From NCBI RefSeq assembly GCF_036884655.1, contig NC_088342.1:9791501-9855500 (forward strand): a stretch of 64,000 nt of DNA. Direction: 5' to 3'. Of the stretch, positions 11,681-23,231 are shown one piece after another. Positions within the stretch are counted from its first letter, which is position 1, and each line of letters begins with the position of its first letter. This DNA comes from Musa acuminata AAA Group. Its lineage: Eukaryota; Streptophyta; Magnoliopsida; Zingiberales; Musaceae. Below the pieces are notes generated by a model that saw only the letters and a program-made list of their open reading frames with translations, was not told where the DNA came from and made no database searches. A program made the translations under genes and the position numbers.

Positions 11681-14600
11681 CTATAATAAATTAACCAAAC
11701 TCATAAAACGGTGATTCAATACTGCTTCAGCAATTGGACGTTGACGGTAATCGGGATTAAGCATCGCCTGTCACAAAACAAAGAAAATGTTACAATAAGC
11801 ATTTAGCTCAGTAGCTTAATCTACAGTGTTACGAGTGAAAAAAGGCACCCAAAATACAAGTCTTTTTGGCATTACATGGTTAACTGATTCATTTAAAATA
11901 TAGAACAACGTGACCAATATGCATAAACCACACAAGATATTTTTTAAAAAACATAGCATGTATAAGAATACTAACATACACAAAAAGGCCGTATTGTTAT
12001 TTCTGCTATAATAAGCAAAACCTGACCTGAAGCAACTCCCAGCCAGCGCCATCACCTAGATCTAGAAACTTGACAGCTTCCAATAAACGGTCATCCGCTA
12101 AACAATATCTACAGAAGCATATGGAGTCAGTTGAATGTATCATGCCATCAACTCTAAAAACATGTTCGGAGGAATATTATTTGCAGTAGATTGAAGCCTA
12201 ACTATTTAAAACACAAAAAATTCACAAAATATTATTTCTGCTATCTTGTAGGAGCAGAAATAATGGCACCAGCACAGTAGCAGCAAGCACCTACTACATT
12301 CAGGACAAGCTGCTGATACATCAAAATAACCAAGGACTGTATCGTTAGTCAAAGACCATCGAACACCATTCCTAGTGTTTCTAACGCTGTCCTCTGATGT
12401 CTTCCTCCTGTGACCATTATCATGAATTGATTCACCTCTCTTGGTGCACTACATCTCCTTTGGACATGTCCAACTCATTCATTGCTATTCCTCGTAGTTC
12501 TACCTCAAATCTAACCGCTGATTGGTGTTGTTGGTCACAAACAAAAAAATTTAGACCTTGATTATAACCAACCTCTAATGGTGTCACCATAAAAAACAAC
12601 AATAATTGACAATAGACATTGATCCACACAAAGTCTTGTACGTTGATCCGTATTGATCCAACTGCTGATCGGCGTTGTCCCTAAACCAAAACTTTAGACC
12701 TTAATTCTAACCAACCTCTAATGGTGTCACCATCAAAATTGACAATACATGCAGATTTCTACATCAGATAAAATAAAATTACGAGGAATCACATGGAACA
12801 TTTTGCTGAAAAATAAATAACCAAACATGATTAATGGTAGTTTGACTTAAAGGAAACATACAAAACCCAAAATTATGTCGATAATGGAACATAATTCTGA
12901 ACATGAAGCATCTTTTTATTATTATTCTTATGAATGTCACAGTAATACCAATCACATATTATCTCTCAGATGATTTGAAATAAATATTAGCTGGCTCTAT
13001 AAGAACAACATAAGCGGAAGTACAATTTGCAAAAACTATAAGTTCAATTTCTTACTCTCTTACAGCTTGAAGGTCAAGCTGAAATGTATTTTCAAAAAGC
13101 CTCTGCAAGTTAACAGAACAAATGATTAGACTTTATATGTTGCAAAAGGACAAAAGAACAAAAACTAGCAAGTCAAGGTGCATTCTACAATAATAAATTC
13201 CGACTTACTTGCAAGGAAATGCTATCCATAATGCCCGCCTCACAAAATGGAATAAACGCTAAGTACGCAAAAAAAAGTCCAGCTTCATAACTGTTTTAAC
13301 GACATCAATAATTTTAGAGGTAATTTGTTCGACACATATGCACAATTGCTTCATTAAAATTTTAAGATAAATAAAGAAAACAAATTAAAGCAAAGACCCA
13401 TATTGCCATAAGCTTTGCAAAACCTACATGTCATCAGCTATTCCATAAGCTCGTTTCTCCAAAGGAGTAAAAGCCCCAGCTGCTGATGCCCGTCGCCATA
13501 GTCCTTCTGATAGTGTACTCTGAGCTGCTCCTAAAGATGAATACCTGCCAAATATTTTAAGTCAATCACAGATATTCATTTATAAGAGAATCTAAAGCAC
13601 CACATAACAGAACCACAAACTTACAGCAAAGAACTGCATAGGATTAATGTAAATATGTGTAGTAGCATTGTAAGCTAATTTTGATTGTTTAAGCTCTTAA
13701 AGTATTAACAGGTACTAAAATTGTCAGAAAATGTCAGTATGCATTCTGGGCTGGCCAGGCTAAGCCAGTAATGTCCCCACTAGAAATACAGTTCACCTAG
13801 GGATTGAGCTTATTTTAGAGCCCAAGCCAGAAATGTCCTCAGATTCAGAGGCCTAGCATCCTAGTGAATTTTCTGTGAGTCGTCCTGCTCTAGCATGCCT
13901 AGGCCTTTTCTTATGAATATACAAATTACACTAAAATGTGCAAAATTTTAACATCATCTCATGAATAAAAAAACAAAACAAAATTAGAATACCAAAACAT
14001 CTTATCATTGAATTATACAATAAACTATTATTGTACTAAGAAAATAATTATATGTAAATTGTAAAAGATATCTGGAATAGGCTGCAATTCTAATACTAAT
14101 CCTGTGTTCACCTAAGTTCACAGCCAAACAACTAATTGAAGTTTCTACTGAACATGGTTCGACTGTGCATATAAAAGAGTAAGGGCTTGAGCATGCAAGC
14201 ATGTGAGACCGGAAGGCAGTTCTGCTTGCTGACTTGTGAGAACCTATAGCAGGTTTTTGCCAGATACTCAACTTTCTTGTGATAGCCAGGTAGGTAATGG
14301 TAAGCACTAGAATGCAAAAGTATCACAAGCATAAAAAGCTGATGGCTCCCAAGCTAGTGCAGATACTTGGGACATTTGATATATAGGCACAGCACTGCTA
14401 TATACAGTCAACATTAACTCAGATGCTGCTTGAATAGATTAGATTCTGAATAGCAATTGGGATGCTCATTTGGGAAATACTCATTGCGAGCCGGTTTTTG
14501 ATAGCACTGACTCGAGTATTCTGCATTCATGTGATTTGGGTGAAGAATCTAAATTTGAATCAAATTGAATAATATCATAACAATGCCTATCACTCACCAA

Positions 14601-17600
14601 TGAAGAATAGCACAATTACTAAAAGAAATTGTCAATGAATTATCAAACAGGTTCTGTCTTTATGCACAGCTAGATACATATTTGATAGACAATTTTGACA
14701 ACTTTGTGAAAGTGCATTTTTGATCAAACAAAAACACAACACAAATTTAAACAATCCTTTTACAGGAAAAGGAATGGAAAAAAATGAATCTTAACTTACC
14801 CAATATCAACTGAAAAGGATAAGTCACGGAGTTTCGGCACCAGATAAGAGGCATCTTTCTCCACCATTGTGCTGCCAAGATAACATACAAATTCACCCTA
14901 TTGGATAAAAACATTCAACAAGCATTGGGAAGAAAAATACTTCCTATATATTTATGTATACTTTAGAACAACTGAAGAGGGGCCAAGACTCTGGTGTAAT
15001 CTGTCATGATCATGCATGTAGGCCAGACCATTCATAGCCCCATTAAGCAGTTTAATAACAAAAATTCTTCTTCGCTTCATTTTTTGTTCCTTAGTAAAAG
15101 GGTTCCAGAAATTTTCTCCTTTAGCAGTATCCTTTGAATTTGCTTCACTCACAGATTTGCCATAGTCAGCAGCACTATATTTCCCATCATTCCTACAAGC
15201 AAGCCACTGCAAAGAAAACTTTGTTAGCAATTACAAAGTTGCTATGGATACAAAAGGCATGGCAATTCTTAGTAACAAACCTGCTCCCCCATTTTCGTCT
15301 CAAAACCACCTAACAAAAACTGAAGATTTGGACATAGTTTTTCTGAATCACTCTGCAAGTCACAGCGCAACTTCATAAATTAGAAGACAATACTTTTACA
15401 GTGAAAGTAAAAAAATACCTTCAAGATCTTAAGTGGCAACAAGTTGTCCTTACTTGAAGGAAAACATGGGTACCTAGCTCATTGGCAGCCATCATATCTG
15501 CTTCGACACCACCAGCTCGTCGTCCAGGATATACCTCAATGAATATAAGCTAGCTCTTAGCGAAAAAGAAAGTTGTGATCTATGAATTTCATTCTGATGT
15601 GCAGGATAAAAATTAGCTGCTTTGACAGCCGAAACAGAAGAACCAATTGATTACACCCTGACAAACCAAATTCAGAGTGGTCAACCATTATATTCACCTT
15701 GCTCATCACCCTATGGTTCTAGTTAATTCTGGGTATACAAATAAGAACCAATAGTTCTTTTTAGGTCACTGTTTTTGTCCATGTCCAAGACTGTACCCAC
15801 GATGTACAAGTGATACTAGGAGGGGAAGAACTGCTAAGTATTCTAGCAGTTAACAATAATGGGCACTTAAATCTTTATCAATGGTAAAATAGCTCATTCT
15901 GTGCAGTCAGATGGCAATGGGATGGAGAAGAAACACATTCATGAAGCTTGTATGTGATGACTAAATAGAAATAAGAGGTAGAGGAGTGGCAAAAGAAAGA
16001 AAGAACTGTTAGTCATTGTCAATTAATAATAGCAGCTCTAACAAATGTTTGATGCAACTACAGAACGTGCATAATAAAACTATGAACAGTATCATCAGAT
16101 GAAATCTTCACTTTATAGATGTAGGCATATCTTATTTACTTTTTAAAATCGAGTCACACAATTCCTTGGAGTAATATACAAATATGATCTCTTTGAGTAT
16201 GCGTTCGTGCAAGCGATCCATCCAGACTATGCATCCATAAACCTAAATGATTGTATCAGATTTAAAGAAAAAAAATCATGCTAGACCTCTTTACAGATTA
16301 TTCCCTGTAGTTAGACCTCTTTAACATCCCGATCTCTAGACTTTAAAAATTTATATTGGAATTCCTATGGTTATAAAAGTAAAATATTTAACTTTATTTA
16401 TCCTAACACCATCGATTTTACTGATGGAAGATATAGCACGTGACAGGACGTGCAGAAATAACACGAAAATGATGGGTTAAAAGGTAATTTCAATGTTCCA
16501 ATTACATTTTCTTTCTTCTTAATCGACTATTGTGGTGGTGGCGGACAATGACGCCACTTGGGCCATGGGTGGCTTTTGTGGTTGTGGTCAGCGAGAACGA
16601 TGCAGGGATGTCCTTAAAGACGAGCAGGGTGGAGTCCTGAAGGTAGAGTTGAGGGACGATGACGCTCAACATTTGCGTCGGCACCACTTGGCATCTGCGT
16701 CGACGTCAATGCAGATGTAGACCGGTGCCAATGCAGATGCAAAGCGTTAGCATCTGTGTCGTCCCCTCCCTTTGTCTCACCTTTCACTGTCGCTCTCCCT
16801 CTTCTTCAGCCAACCACTACGTCGTTTTCGTTGACCACAATCACAACAGCCACCCGCAGCCCCAACGATGCCATCGTCCGCCACCATTACAATAATCAAT
16901 TAAGAAGAAAGAAAATGTAACTGGGACACTGAAATTATTTTTTAACCCATCGTTTTTGTGTCATTTCTGCACGTGCTGTCATGTGCTATATCTTCCATCG
17001 GTAAAACCGACAGCGTTAGGATAAATGAGTTAAATATTTCACTTTTATAACTATAGGGATTCCAATGTAAATTTTTTAAGTCTAAGGACCGGGATGCTAA
17101 AAAGGTCTAACCTTAGGGGATAATCGGTAATTAGCCATGATCAAACACTTAGACAAAGTTAACAATATGACATGATAGCAATTTTGCTAGTTCTGTGTGT
17201 CAAAGTAGATGCTAAGTTTGCTATATAACTTTCTGATTAGACATAGCAATCACATTATGATAGGACACGCATAATTCAAAGCTAACATGAAATCTCAATA
17301 CCAAGACAAGGAAATTTACACATGCAGAATAATGAAGAAGAAGAATTGCACAGGAAAAGAAGAAGAGCAGATGAACCATTTTCCTTACTTATTGCAAGTC
17401 ATCCTAGTAGATGAATACCTTGAAAATGACTCGGGTTCCCTTCAATGGACCTTGGATTACTCTTCCTTCGTAAAGCCTGAAAAAGACTGCAGTGATGATA
17501 ACATTACTATGTCAGTGAACAAAAAGCAAATAGGACAATGAGCAAATTGGCTGAAGCTACCAAAAGCACCTGATCTTCACTCGGCCCTCGCCAACGTCTT

Positions 17601-18533
17601 GGACTCTCAGACGTTCCATGTCTTCCGAAGAATATCCAGGAGAGAATTCATCAAACACATTAGCATTAGAAAACCCTCCTGATTGAAATGATGAATAGCT
17701 GTTCGAAAAAGCCAACCCAAATGTGTTAGAGATCCCTCGTAGTTGCTTCAACTTTCAAGATGACATTTAATAAACACCAAGATCCACACGGGAGGGAGAA
17801 ACTACTAAACCCATATACCAAGGTAGGAAACCCTACAAACCCTAAGGAACTAAATAACCAAAACACACATGAAGGAAATCCAAGATTCAAGCCGGACCTC
17901 ATCAGAAGAATGTGTCTCTACAGATTCTCAAAAACTACATGATCAGAATCCCAAAACCCGAGTCGAATTCTATCAGACGAACATGCATCAATAGATTCTT
18001 CAGTAACATGATCAGAAACTCAAGATCAGAGTCGAATACTTTCGGAAGAATATGCACCCATAGATTCTTCAGTAACATGATCAGAATCACAAGACCCGAG
18101 TCGAATCCTGATCGAACCCAACCAGAAGAACAAGCATCTGAAGATTATCCAAAAAATACATGATCAGAATCCAAGATTCGGGCGAACCGGACATGCATCT
18201 AAAGATTCTCCAAGAAAAAGTACATGATCGGAACCCAATATTCTCCTGAAACCGCGAAGCGATCCAAGAAACAGAGGCGAAGGCAAGAACGCGTAAGAAA
18301 GAGAAGAGGGGGAGGGACCTGGTGATGTTCATGAAGCCGTAGCTCCCGACGAACCTCCCGACCTCGAACGCGTCCGGCTCTGTGATCAGGTCGGCTCTGA
18401 TGGAAGGAATCCTCGTCCTCCGGTCGCTGTGAATCTTTCCGATCGAGCAACTTCTTGAAGCCGATCGAACGAGGCCGTCGAAGGGCTTCGTCGCGATCCT
18501 TGCGACGGAGGAAGATGAAATCGGCATGGCCAT
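11681..18533 (-). CDS. Plant kinase-fold protein lacking catalytic motifs, probable plastid pseudokinase (12 exons)
   Basis: Exons in transcript order: 18533-18319, 17698-17570, 17476-17419, 15534-15454, 15352-15281, 15206-14962, 14871-14800, 13544-13428, 13290-13209, 13102-13056, 12108-12027, 11767-11681 (428 aa; all junctions keep frame). The N-terminus is rich in Ser, Arg and Ala with few acids (MAMPISSSSVARIATKPFDG), which suggests a transit peptide. A kinase-like fold starts near residue 110. The beta-3 lysine is kept (VIFK, Lys134), but the HRD position reads HQS (256-258, in DRLHQSLGPSS) and the DFG position reads DLS (283-285, in LRDLSFSVD). The C-lobe is present, ending ...NPDYRQRPIAEAVLNHRF, typical of the last kinase helices. 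I recognise this as a conserved plant protein-kinase-superfamily family without a firm name. Catalysis is unlikely; a scaffold or regulatory role is inference. Confidence 0.85.
12515..12750. repeat. Imperfect direct repeat (about 95 bp, two copies) in a pseudokinase intron
   Basis: Copy A is roughly 12518-12613 and copy B 12660-12750. Both read from a GATYGGYGTTG word through TTTAGACCTT, then CCAACCTCTAATGGTGTCACC and AATTGACAATA. They lie in the intron between the exons 13102-13056 and 12108-12027. Confidence 0.6.
16296..17125. mobile_element. Foldback (long-TIR) MITE-like element, family A, in a pseudokinase intron
   Basis: Terminal inverted repeats of about 230 bp (16296-16526 and 16896-17125) match each other over their whole length. 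The left arm runs from GATTATTCCC through TTAGACCTCTTTA, CATCCCG and TTTATCCTAACACC to TTCTTTCTTCTTAATCGA; the right arm is its reverse complement. The arms are AT-rich. The ~370 bp core is GC-rich, has GATGCAGATG/GCATCTGCGTC words on both strands, and has no convincing protein. It lies in the 1.9 kb intron between the exons 17476-17419 and 15534-15454. Related sequence occurs at 53.1-53.8 kb. Long arms suggest a Mutator-type non-autonomous element, by inference only. Confidence 0.7.
17875..18245. repeat. Tandem minisatellite, unit about 70-75 bp, about 5 copies, in intron 1 of the pseudokinase gene
   Basis: Each unit carries AGATTCT(T/C)CA, then ACATGATCAGAA, AAGACCCGAGTCGAAT or a variant, and a (C/G)GAAGAA(C/T)ATGCATC-like end. 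Copies start near 17875, 17925, 17990, 18060 and 18135, with a shorter degenerate one to 18245. The array ends about 75 bases from the first-exon donor at 18318. Confidence 0.65.
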
Positions 18534-19738
18534 TCTCTCTCTCTCTCTCTCTCTCTCCTGCTTCTGTGGCGGAAGGCAGGCGACAAAAGGAGCGGATAAG
18601 TGGAAGGATAGACGTGGGTGGTGAATGGACAGAGAGGGGGAGCGCGCGAGGGCAATATAATAGCTTAAATTAAGATGTTGGCAACCGCTTCGTATTGTCG
18701 ACCCCTATAAAAATAATAATATATAATTTTATTATTTATAATCTCTCCATTACTAATTATTTTTTTATTCTCATAAGTTTGGTTCTATATATCAAAAAAG
18801 CATTTTTGATATTTTAGGGTTTTTCTGCTCAGTGCTTGAAGAAGCTGAGGTACGGCCGGCGTGCCTGAGAGGAGAAAGGATCGCACCATGTGGTTATGAT
18901 TCCAGCCACCGAAGTAAACAGTGGCAAGAACCTCCGAGCATCCCTCCGGTAGAGGGCATCACCCCACGTAGCAGCAAAGCAAGAGGCGGCAAGGAAGATG
19001 ATAGGGCTGTAGGAGATTAATGGCCGCTCTCAACGATGAGGAAAGTTGATGCAGTAGCTGCTGCTGCTGCTGCTACTGTCTTGTTGCCGTCAAAAGGTGC
19101 CTTCGTTTCTGGCCTCAAATAAAGGGGCGGCGGGGTCTTCCCCAAGGCGGAAGGAGAGCTGAGGGTTGCGCCACCGTCGGTCGTATTGGTGTCAGTCCGT
19201 GTGTTTGTCTCTCTCTCTCTCTCTCTCTCGCGGACACCCACCCACACTGGCGGAGACTGTGATACGATCTGTCGCATTCAATTGCCTGTCCTCTCTGCGT
19301 ACGCCCACACTAAAGGAAAGGTGAGTTCGGCCCAAATGGCCCATTAGGCCTCAATCACTTTCTTACCACATCAAATCAAAATATCTCTGTATCCTTTTCG
19401 GATTCGGGTCGTGGGTTCAGAGAAATAGCTTAAAATCACAACAATTTGGACAGAAAAATATCTGTCAAATTAAGCAAACTCTTCTGGGCTTATCGGGTTC
19501 GGATCCTACATCAAGCATGGGAGCCCGCCCGATAAGAACGTACTCTTAAGTGTTAATCGCGGTCGTGGATCTATTTAACCGTTGCGAGCTCTTCTTCCAT
19601 CCGATGGTTCTCCTCGGATCTCGGTACTGTCTGTCTGCAACGAAGGCACAGAGAGAGAGAGAGAGAGACCGAGAGCGCGCGCAACCAAACCCAACCAGAA
19701 GGTCTCGAAGGACAAACGTCGCTTCCTCCTCGAGTTCC
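18534..19738. promoter_or_regulatory. Divergent promoter region between the pseudokinase and B3 genes
   Basis: The start codons at 18533 (-) and 19739 (+) are 1.2 kb apart. On the minus strand a (GA)12 tract at 18534-18557 abuts the pseudokinase ATG directly. Another CT tract lies at 19208-19230. A duplicated GGCCCA word (19329-19334 and 19338-19343, on the minus strand TGGGCC) matches plant site II elements, with a further TGGGCT near 19485. A GA tract at 19649-19668 lies in the presumed 5' leader of the B3 gene. ORFs here are low-complexity or start on non-ATG codons, and I support none as a gene. Confidence 0.5.
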
Positions 19739-22700
19739 ATGGTGAGTCTCGATCCCGATGAAACTACAGCCACCTTTTCCGCTCTGCTCCATCTCGTAGT
19801 GTGTGGGTTGGGTTCTTTTAGGGTTTCGACTTTCGTGCATTCTCTGCTTCTATCAGCTGCGGTTGGTCTTCTAGGTTCATGATGTGCTCAAGTAGCTTCT
19901 GGTTCTTGCTCCTGTTGTGGTGATTGTTGACCTCCTCCATCAGCTTATCCATCCTGATGGTATCCTAGGGTTTGGCTTTGGTAGCTCTGAAATCGCTTCT
20001 GCAAATAGGGATTAAAGGAATCTTCTTTAATGGGAGCAGAAGCTAGAAGATCCTAGTAGTAGAGAGTGACCAGGCAAAACGAGCGACTGTGATGTACATT
20101 GCGCAGTAACATACTGGTTTCATCCAGATTGATGCGAAGTTTTGGTGCATAGCTTAGGAACTATAGCTAGGGAATCAAGACCCTTGAAATAGTCAAGAGG
20201 GGTAGCCAAGTGGTTCTCTTTCAATGTCGGCATTGAAATGCAATGTGAATGGTGAAATTTCTAAGAGCAGAAATGTGGCCGAAGATGGAGGTGTTTCCTT
20301 TTGCAGATGTGGTATATACCATGCCACCATCTAACAAGCATTTGCATCACATCTGAAGAAGAAGAAGAAAGTTAGACAAATACATGATCTTGGATTGCTG
20401 GCCACAACTTGTTGGAGAAAATACATTGCTAGAAATGAACAGATGGTTTTCCATACCACATCATGGATATAAGGATTATTATTATTTTTTGGTAAGTTAT
20501 ATAGGATTGTTCAAATCCACAAGGAGCAGAAAGGTGAGAAACATCAGTGTCTGACTGAAGCAAAATTAGAATCCATGAAATGTTTTAAATTCCAAGTTCA
20601 TTTTTAATTTATAGGAATTAAAACATATTCTTATGTGGTAATTACTAATAATGGAGAGCTAAAGCTACAATTTTCTCTGGTTATGTTTCATCATCCTGTA
20701 GACAGTAGGTTCACTGTCCATGTACTGTTCTCTACATATGTTATTTATAGTTGTTCTCTTTTTTGTCTTGAAGAAAATGATGTGACTCCTTTTTCATTTG
20801 GTTAGAACCGAAAGAATACACGGAAATAGAAAAAAAGAAAAAGAAAAATAATAACTAAAAGCACAACATAGGTGAAACCAACAGAGGGAAGAGAAAGCTG
20901 ACAGAATAACATCAAAAGGGCATACACAATCAGCATCGGCATGAGGAAGAGGAGAAACCCTAAGTAACGTCTCTGGGAGCCTTTTGATGTACAACTTCGA
21001 ATCAAATAGGATATCCACATCCTATTTTTGGTGCCTTTAGATATCCTACTTGCATTTGCCCTAAACACAAGATAAGCATTGCAGAAGTACTCTACTGGCG
21101 CAGTTTGCCTGCAAGACAGAAACCCTTACTCGTTTTGAAGTCATTAGTTGTTTCATGGATACATATTAGATTTCTTTCAACTACTTGGGAACATGTATTG
21201 ATCTTATTTTCTTTGGTTCCACTGTGCACATTTCCGTGTCCGCTTAGCATACATCACATTTTCCTAACAACATATATGCTATATTTCTCAATTTATTTTC
21301 AGAGAGATCCTTTGGCAGGAAGTTCAACTGCTCAGCCTACGCATCGCAAGACTTCTCCAGGTGAACAAAGTCTAATCACTCTCAACTCATTCCCGGAGAT
21401 ACGTTGTCATCTTAAGAAGAGATTCCATACACTTCTATATCGTGTCATGTGATGCTTTTCCTGTAGAACTCATTTCAGGAAACCAACAGAGTTTGTTGAT
21501 TTGTGCACTTACTGTTAAATCTTAGATGTCTTAAATTCTTGTTTACTTCATTCTAAGTCTCTATTGGAAAAGGCCATGCAGGAAAACTGGCCGTAAATTG
21601 TGAAAAGAGAGATCAAATTAACATCAGATCTCCTACCACCGTGCAACAATCTTTAGAGCATGCAACGCAAGAGAAAATTGTTCCAATAGAGCATGCGATG
21701 CAAGAGAAAATTGTTCCACTATCAGGAAACCGATTCTTCACATGCATCTTGTCCAAGACTTCGTGTTATATGTATAGAATGGTAAGTCTTGATGTTCATA
21801 GATGTCAGTCGCTATTTCATTCATCAAGACTCACGTACATGTTCACATTCACATTACCTGCAATCATATAGAAATCTAAATCAGTTTGATGCCCTCAGGA
21901 GTTATTAATGGGAGATCTATGGGACTTTCTGTAGTTGACATGATATATTTATGGTTGTGCTTCTATCATCGTGAGAATAAAAAAAATGTTAGGAAACAAA
22001 AGCTATAAACTTCCTGATAATTTTAAGTTACATTAACTTTCTAATTTGTTGGGGTTTGGCATCTAAAATATCTGCACTTTGGTGATCTTGAAGATGTTAA
22101 AAGAATATTATGTATGTGAGAGAGATAGAAAAAGAGGACAATTAATGTTTCCACATTGGTAAGATTTAAGAATTTATTGGGGTTTGTCATCTAAAATATT
22201 TGCACTCTGGTGTTGCTGATATCCAACCTAATACACATTAATTAATCCTGATAAACTTGAGTTGGAGATTTCAACAAAAGATGTTATGTTTAGCTGAACC
22301 TCCAACTCTTCAATACTTATTTTTTATTAGCTCCGAACATGATATCTGAACATTTCACAAGCCAATCATTCATGTTGTTCTGAATTATATGTATGGTTCC
22401 TGATGTTTTAATATGTTTCTCTTCTGTTGGCATTTGCTATCTAATCATTAAGTGGCTGTATCTAAAATTGCTATATACCATTCACATATATTAAAAGATC
22501 CCTTCAGATTGCTGCACTACAAATTTTAGGGTGGTTCTCATCCTTCTCATTGTCTGTTGTTTCACTGCAAAATGGTGCTTTGCATTTGCTTAGATAATGA
22601 TGCTTCACTTGACCATTCTCATGCTTGATCTTTTGATGAATTCCATGAATCATGCACAATCATAATTGCCAAAACACTACATGGGAGATTTAATGCAGTT

Positions 22701-23231
22701 TTGTCATTTATGTCTAAAGATCCATTTAGCTTGCTACACGACTCTGAATCTTGCAAAAATTGATCCATTCATCCATGCCTCTTTCATAATCTATATGAAC
22801 TTTACAGTGTTTCTCTGCAAAAAGGTGCTTTGCATTTGCTTACATAATACTGCATCCCATAAATTAGATGCAGCAATTTCGAGATGGCTATTTAATGGCG
22901 ACCTTTCTTTCCTTTTGTTCATGACATGTAGGCCCTTCCGAAGCGCATCCGTGAGCTTCTGCCGCTCTCCACCGTTCCTGTAGTCCTATCCTACGGAAGC
23001 AGGACGTGGGAGGTCGTATACTGTGGCGACCAAAGCTTCCAGCGATTTGGCCAAGGATGGAAGAACTTTGTGGCCGACAACAATCTGAAGGAAGGAGATG
23101 GATGCGTCTTCGAATTGATGGACACCGAGAACATCCAGTTCAAAGTGCAAATCTTGCGTGGCGATCTTCCAGCTTTCCGTGCCGGTGGTGGAGATGGCCA
23201 GAGCTCTGATGAAGTTATCGTAATTGACTAG
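19739..23231 (+). CDS. Small B3 DNA-binding domain protein (4 coding exons)
   Basis: Exons: 19739-19741, 21303-21360, 21582-21781, 22932-23231 (186 aa). The first coding exon supplies only the ATG, directly before a strong GTGAGT donor; the next exon opens with RDPLAGSSTAQP. The single B3 domain starts near residue 68 (SGNRFFTCILSKTSCYMYRM), continues across the last intron with ALPKRIRELLPLSTVPVVLS, and includes the typical SRTWEV, GWKNFVADNNLKEGDGCVFE and FKVQILRG blocks. This is the REM-like single-B3 architecture similar to rice proteins annotated as B3 domain-containing Os04g0386900-like. B3 domains bind DNA in the nucleus; targets are unknown. Just before the domain, two near-identical 11-residue units (EHATQEKIVPI, EHAMQEKIVPL) show a recent 33 bp duplication. 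A leader intron of 1.56 kb follows the ATG, which often affects expression in plants (inference). Confidence 0.85.
22040..22225. repeat. Direct repeat in intron 3 of the B3 gene
   Basis: The word GGGGTTTGGCATCTAAAATAT followed by TGCACTTTGGTG (about 22050) recurs near 22177 as GGGGTTTGTCATCTAAAATAT with TGCACTCTGGTG. A second duplicated word in the same intron, GGTGCTTTGCATTTGCTTA, occurs at about 22574 and 22824. No transposon ends are visible. Confidence 0.5.

Noticed and set aside
16532..16895. Short ORFs in the foldback element core
   Set aside because: They are compositional, occur on both strands, and show no transposase motif.
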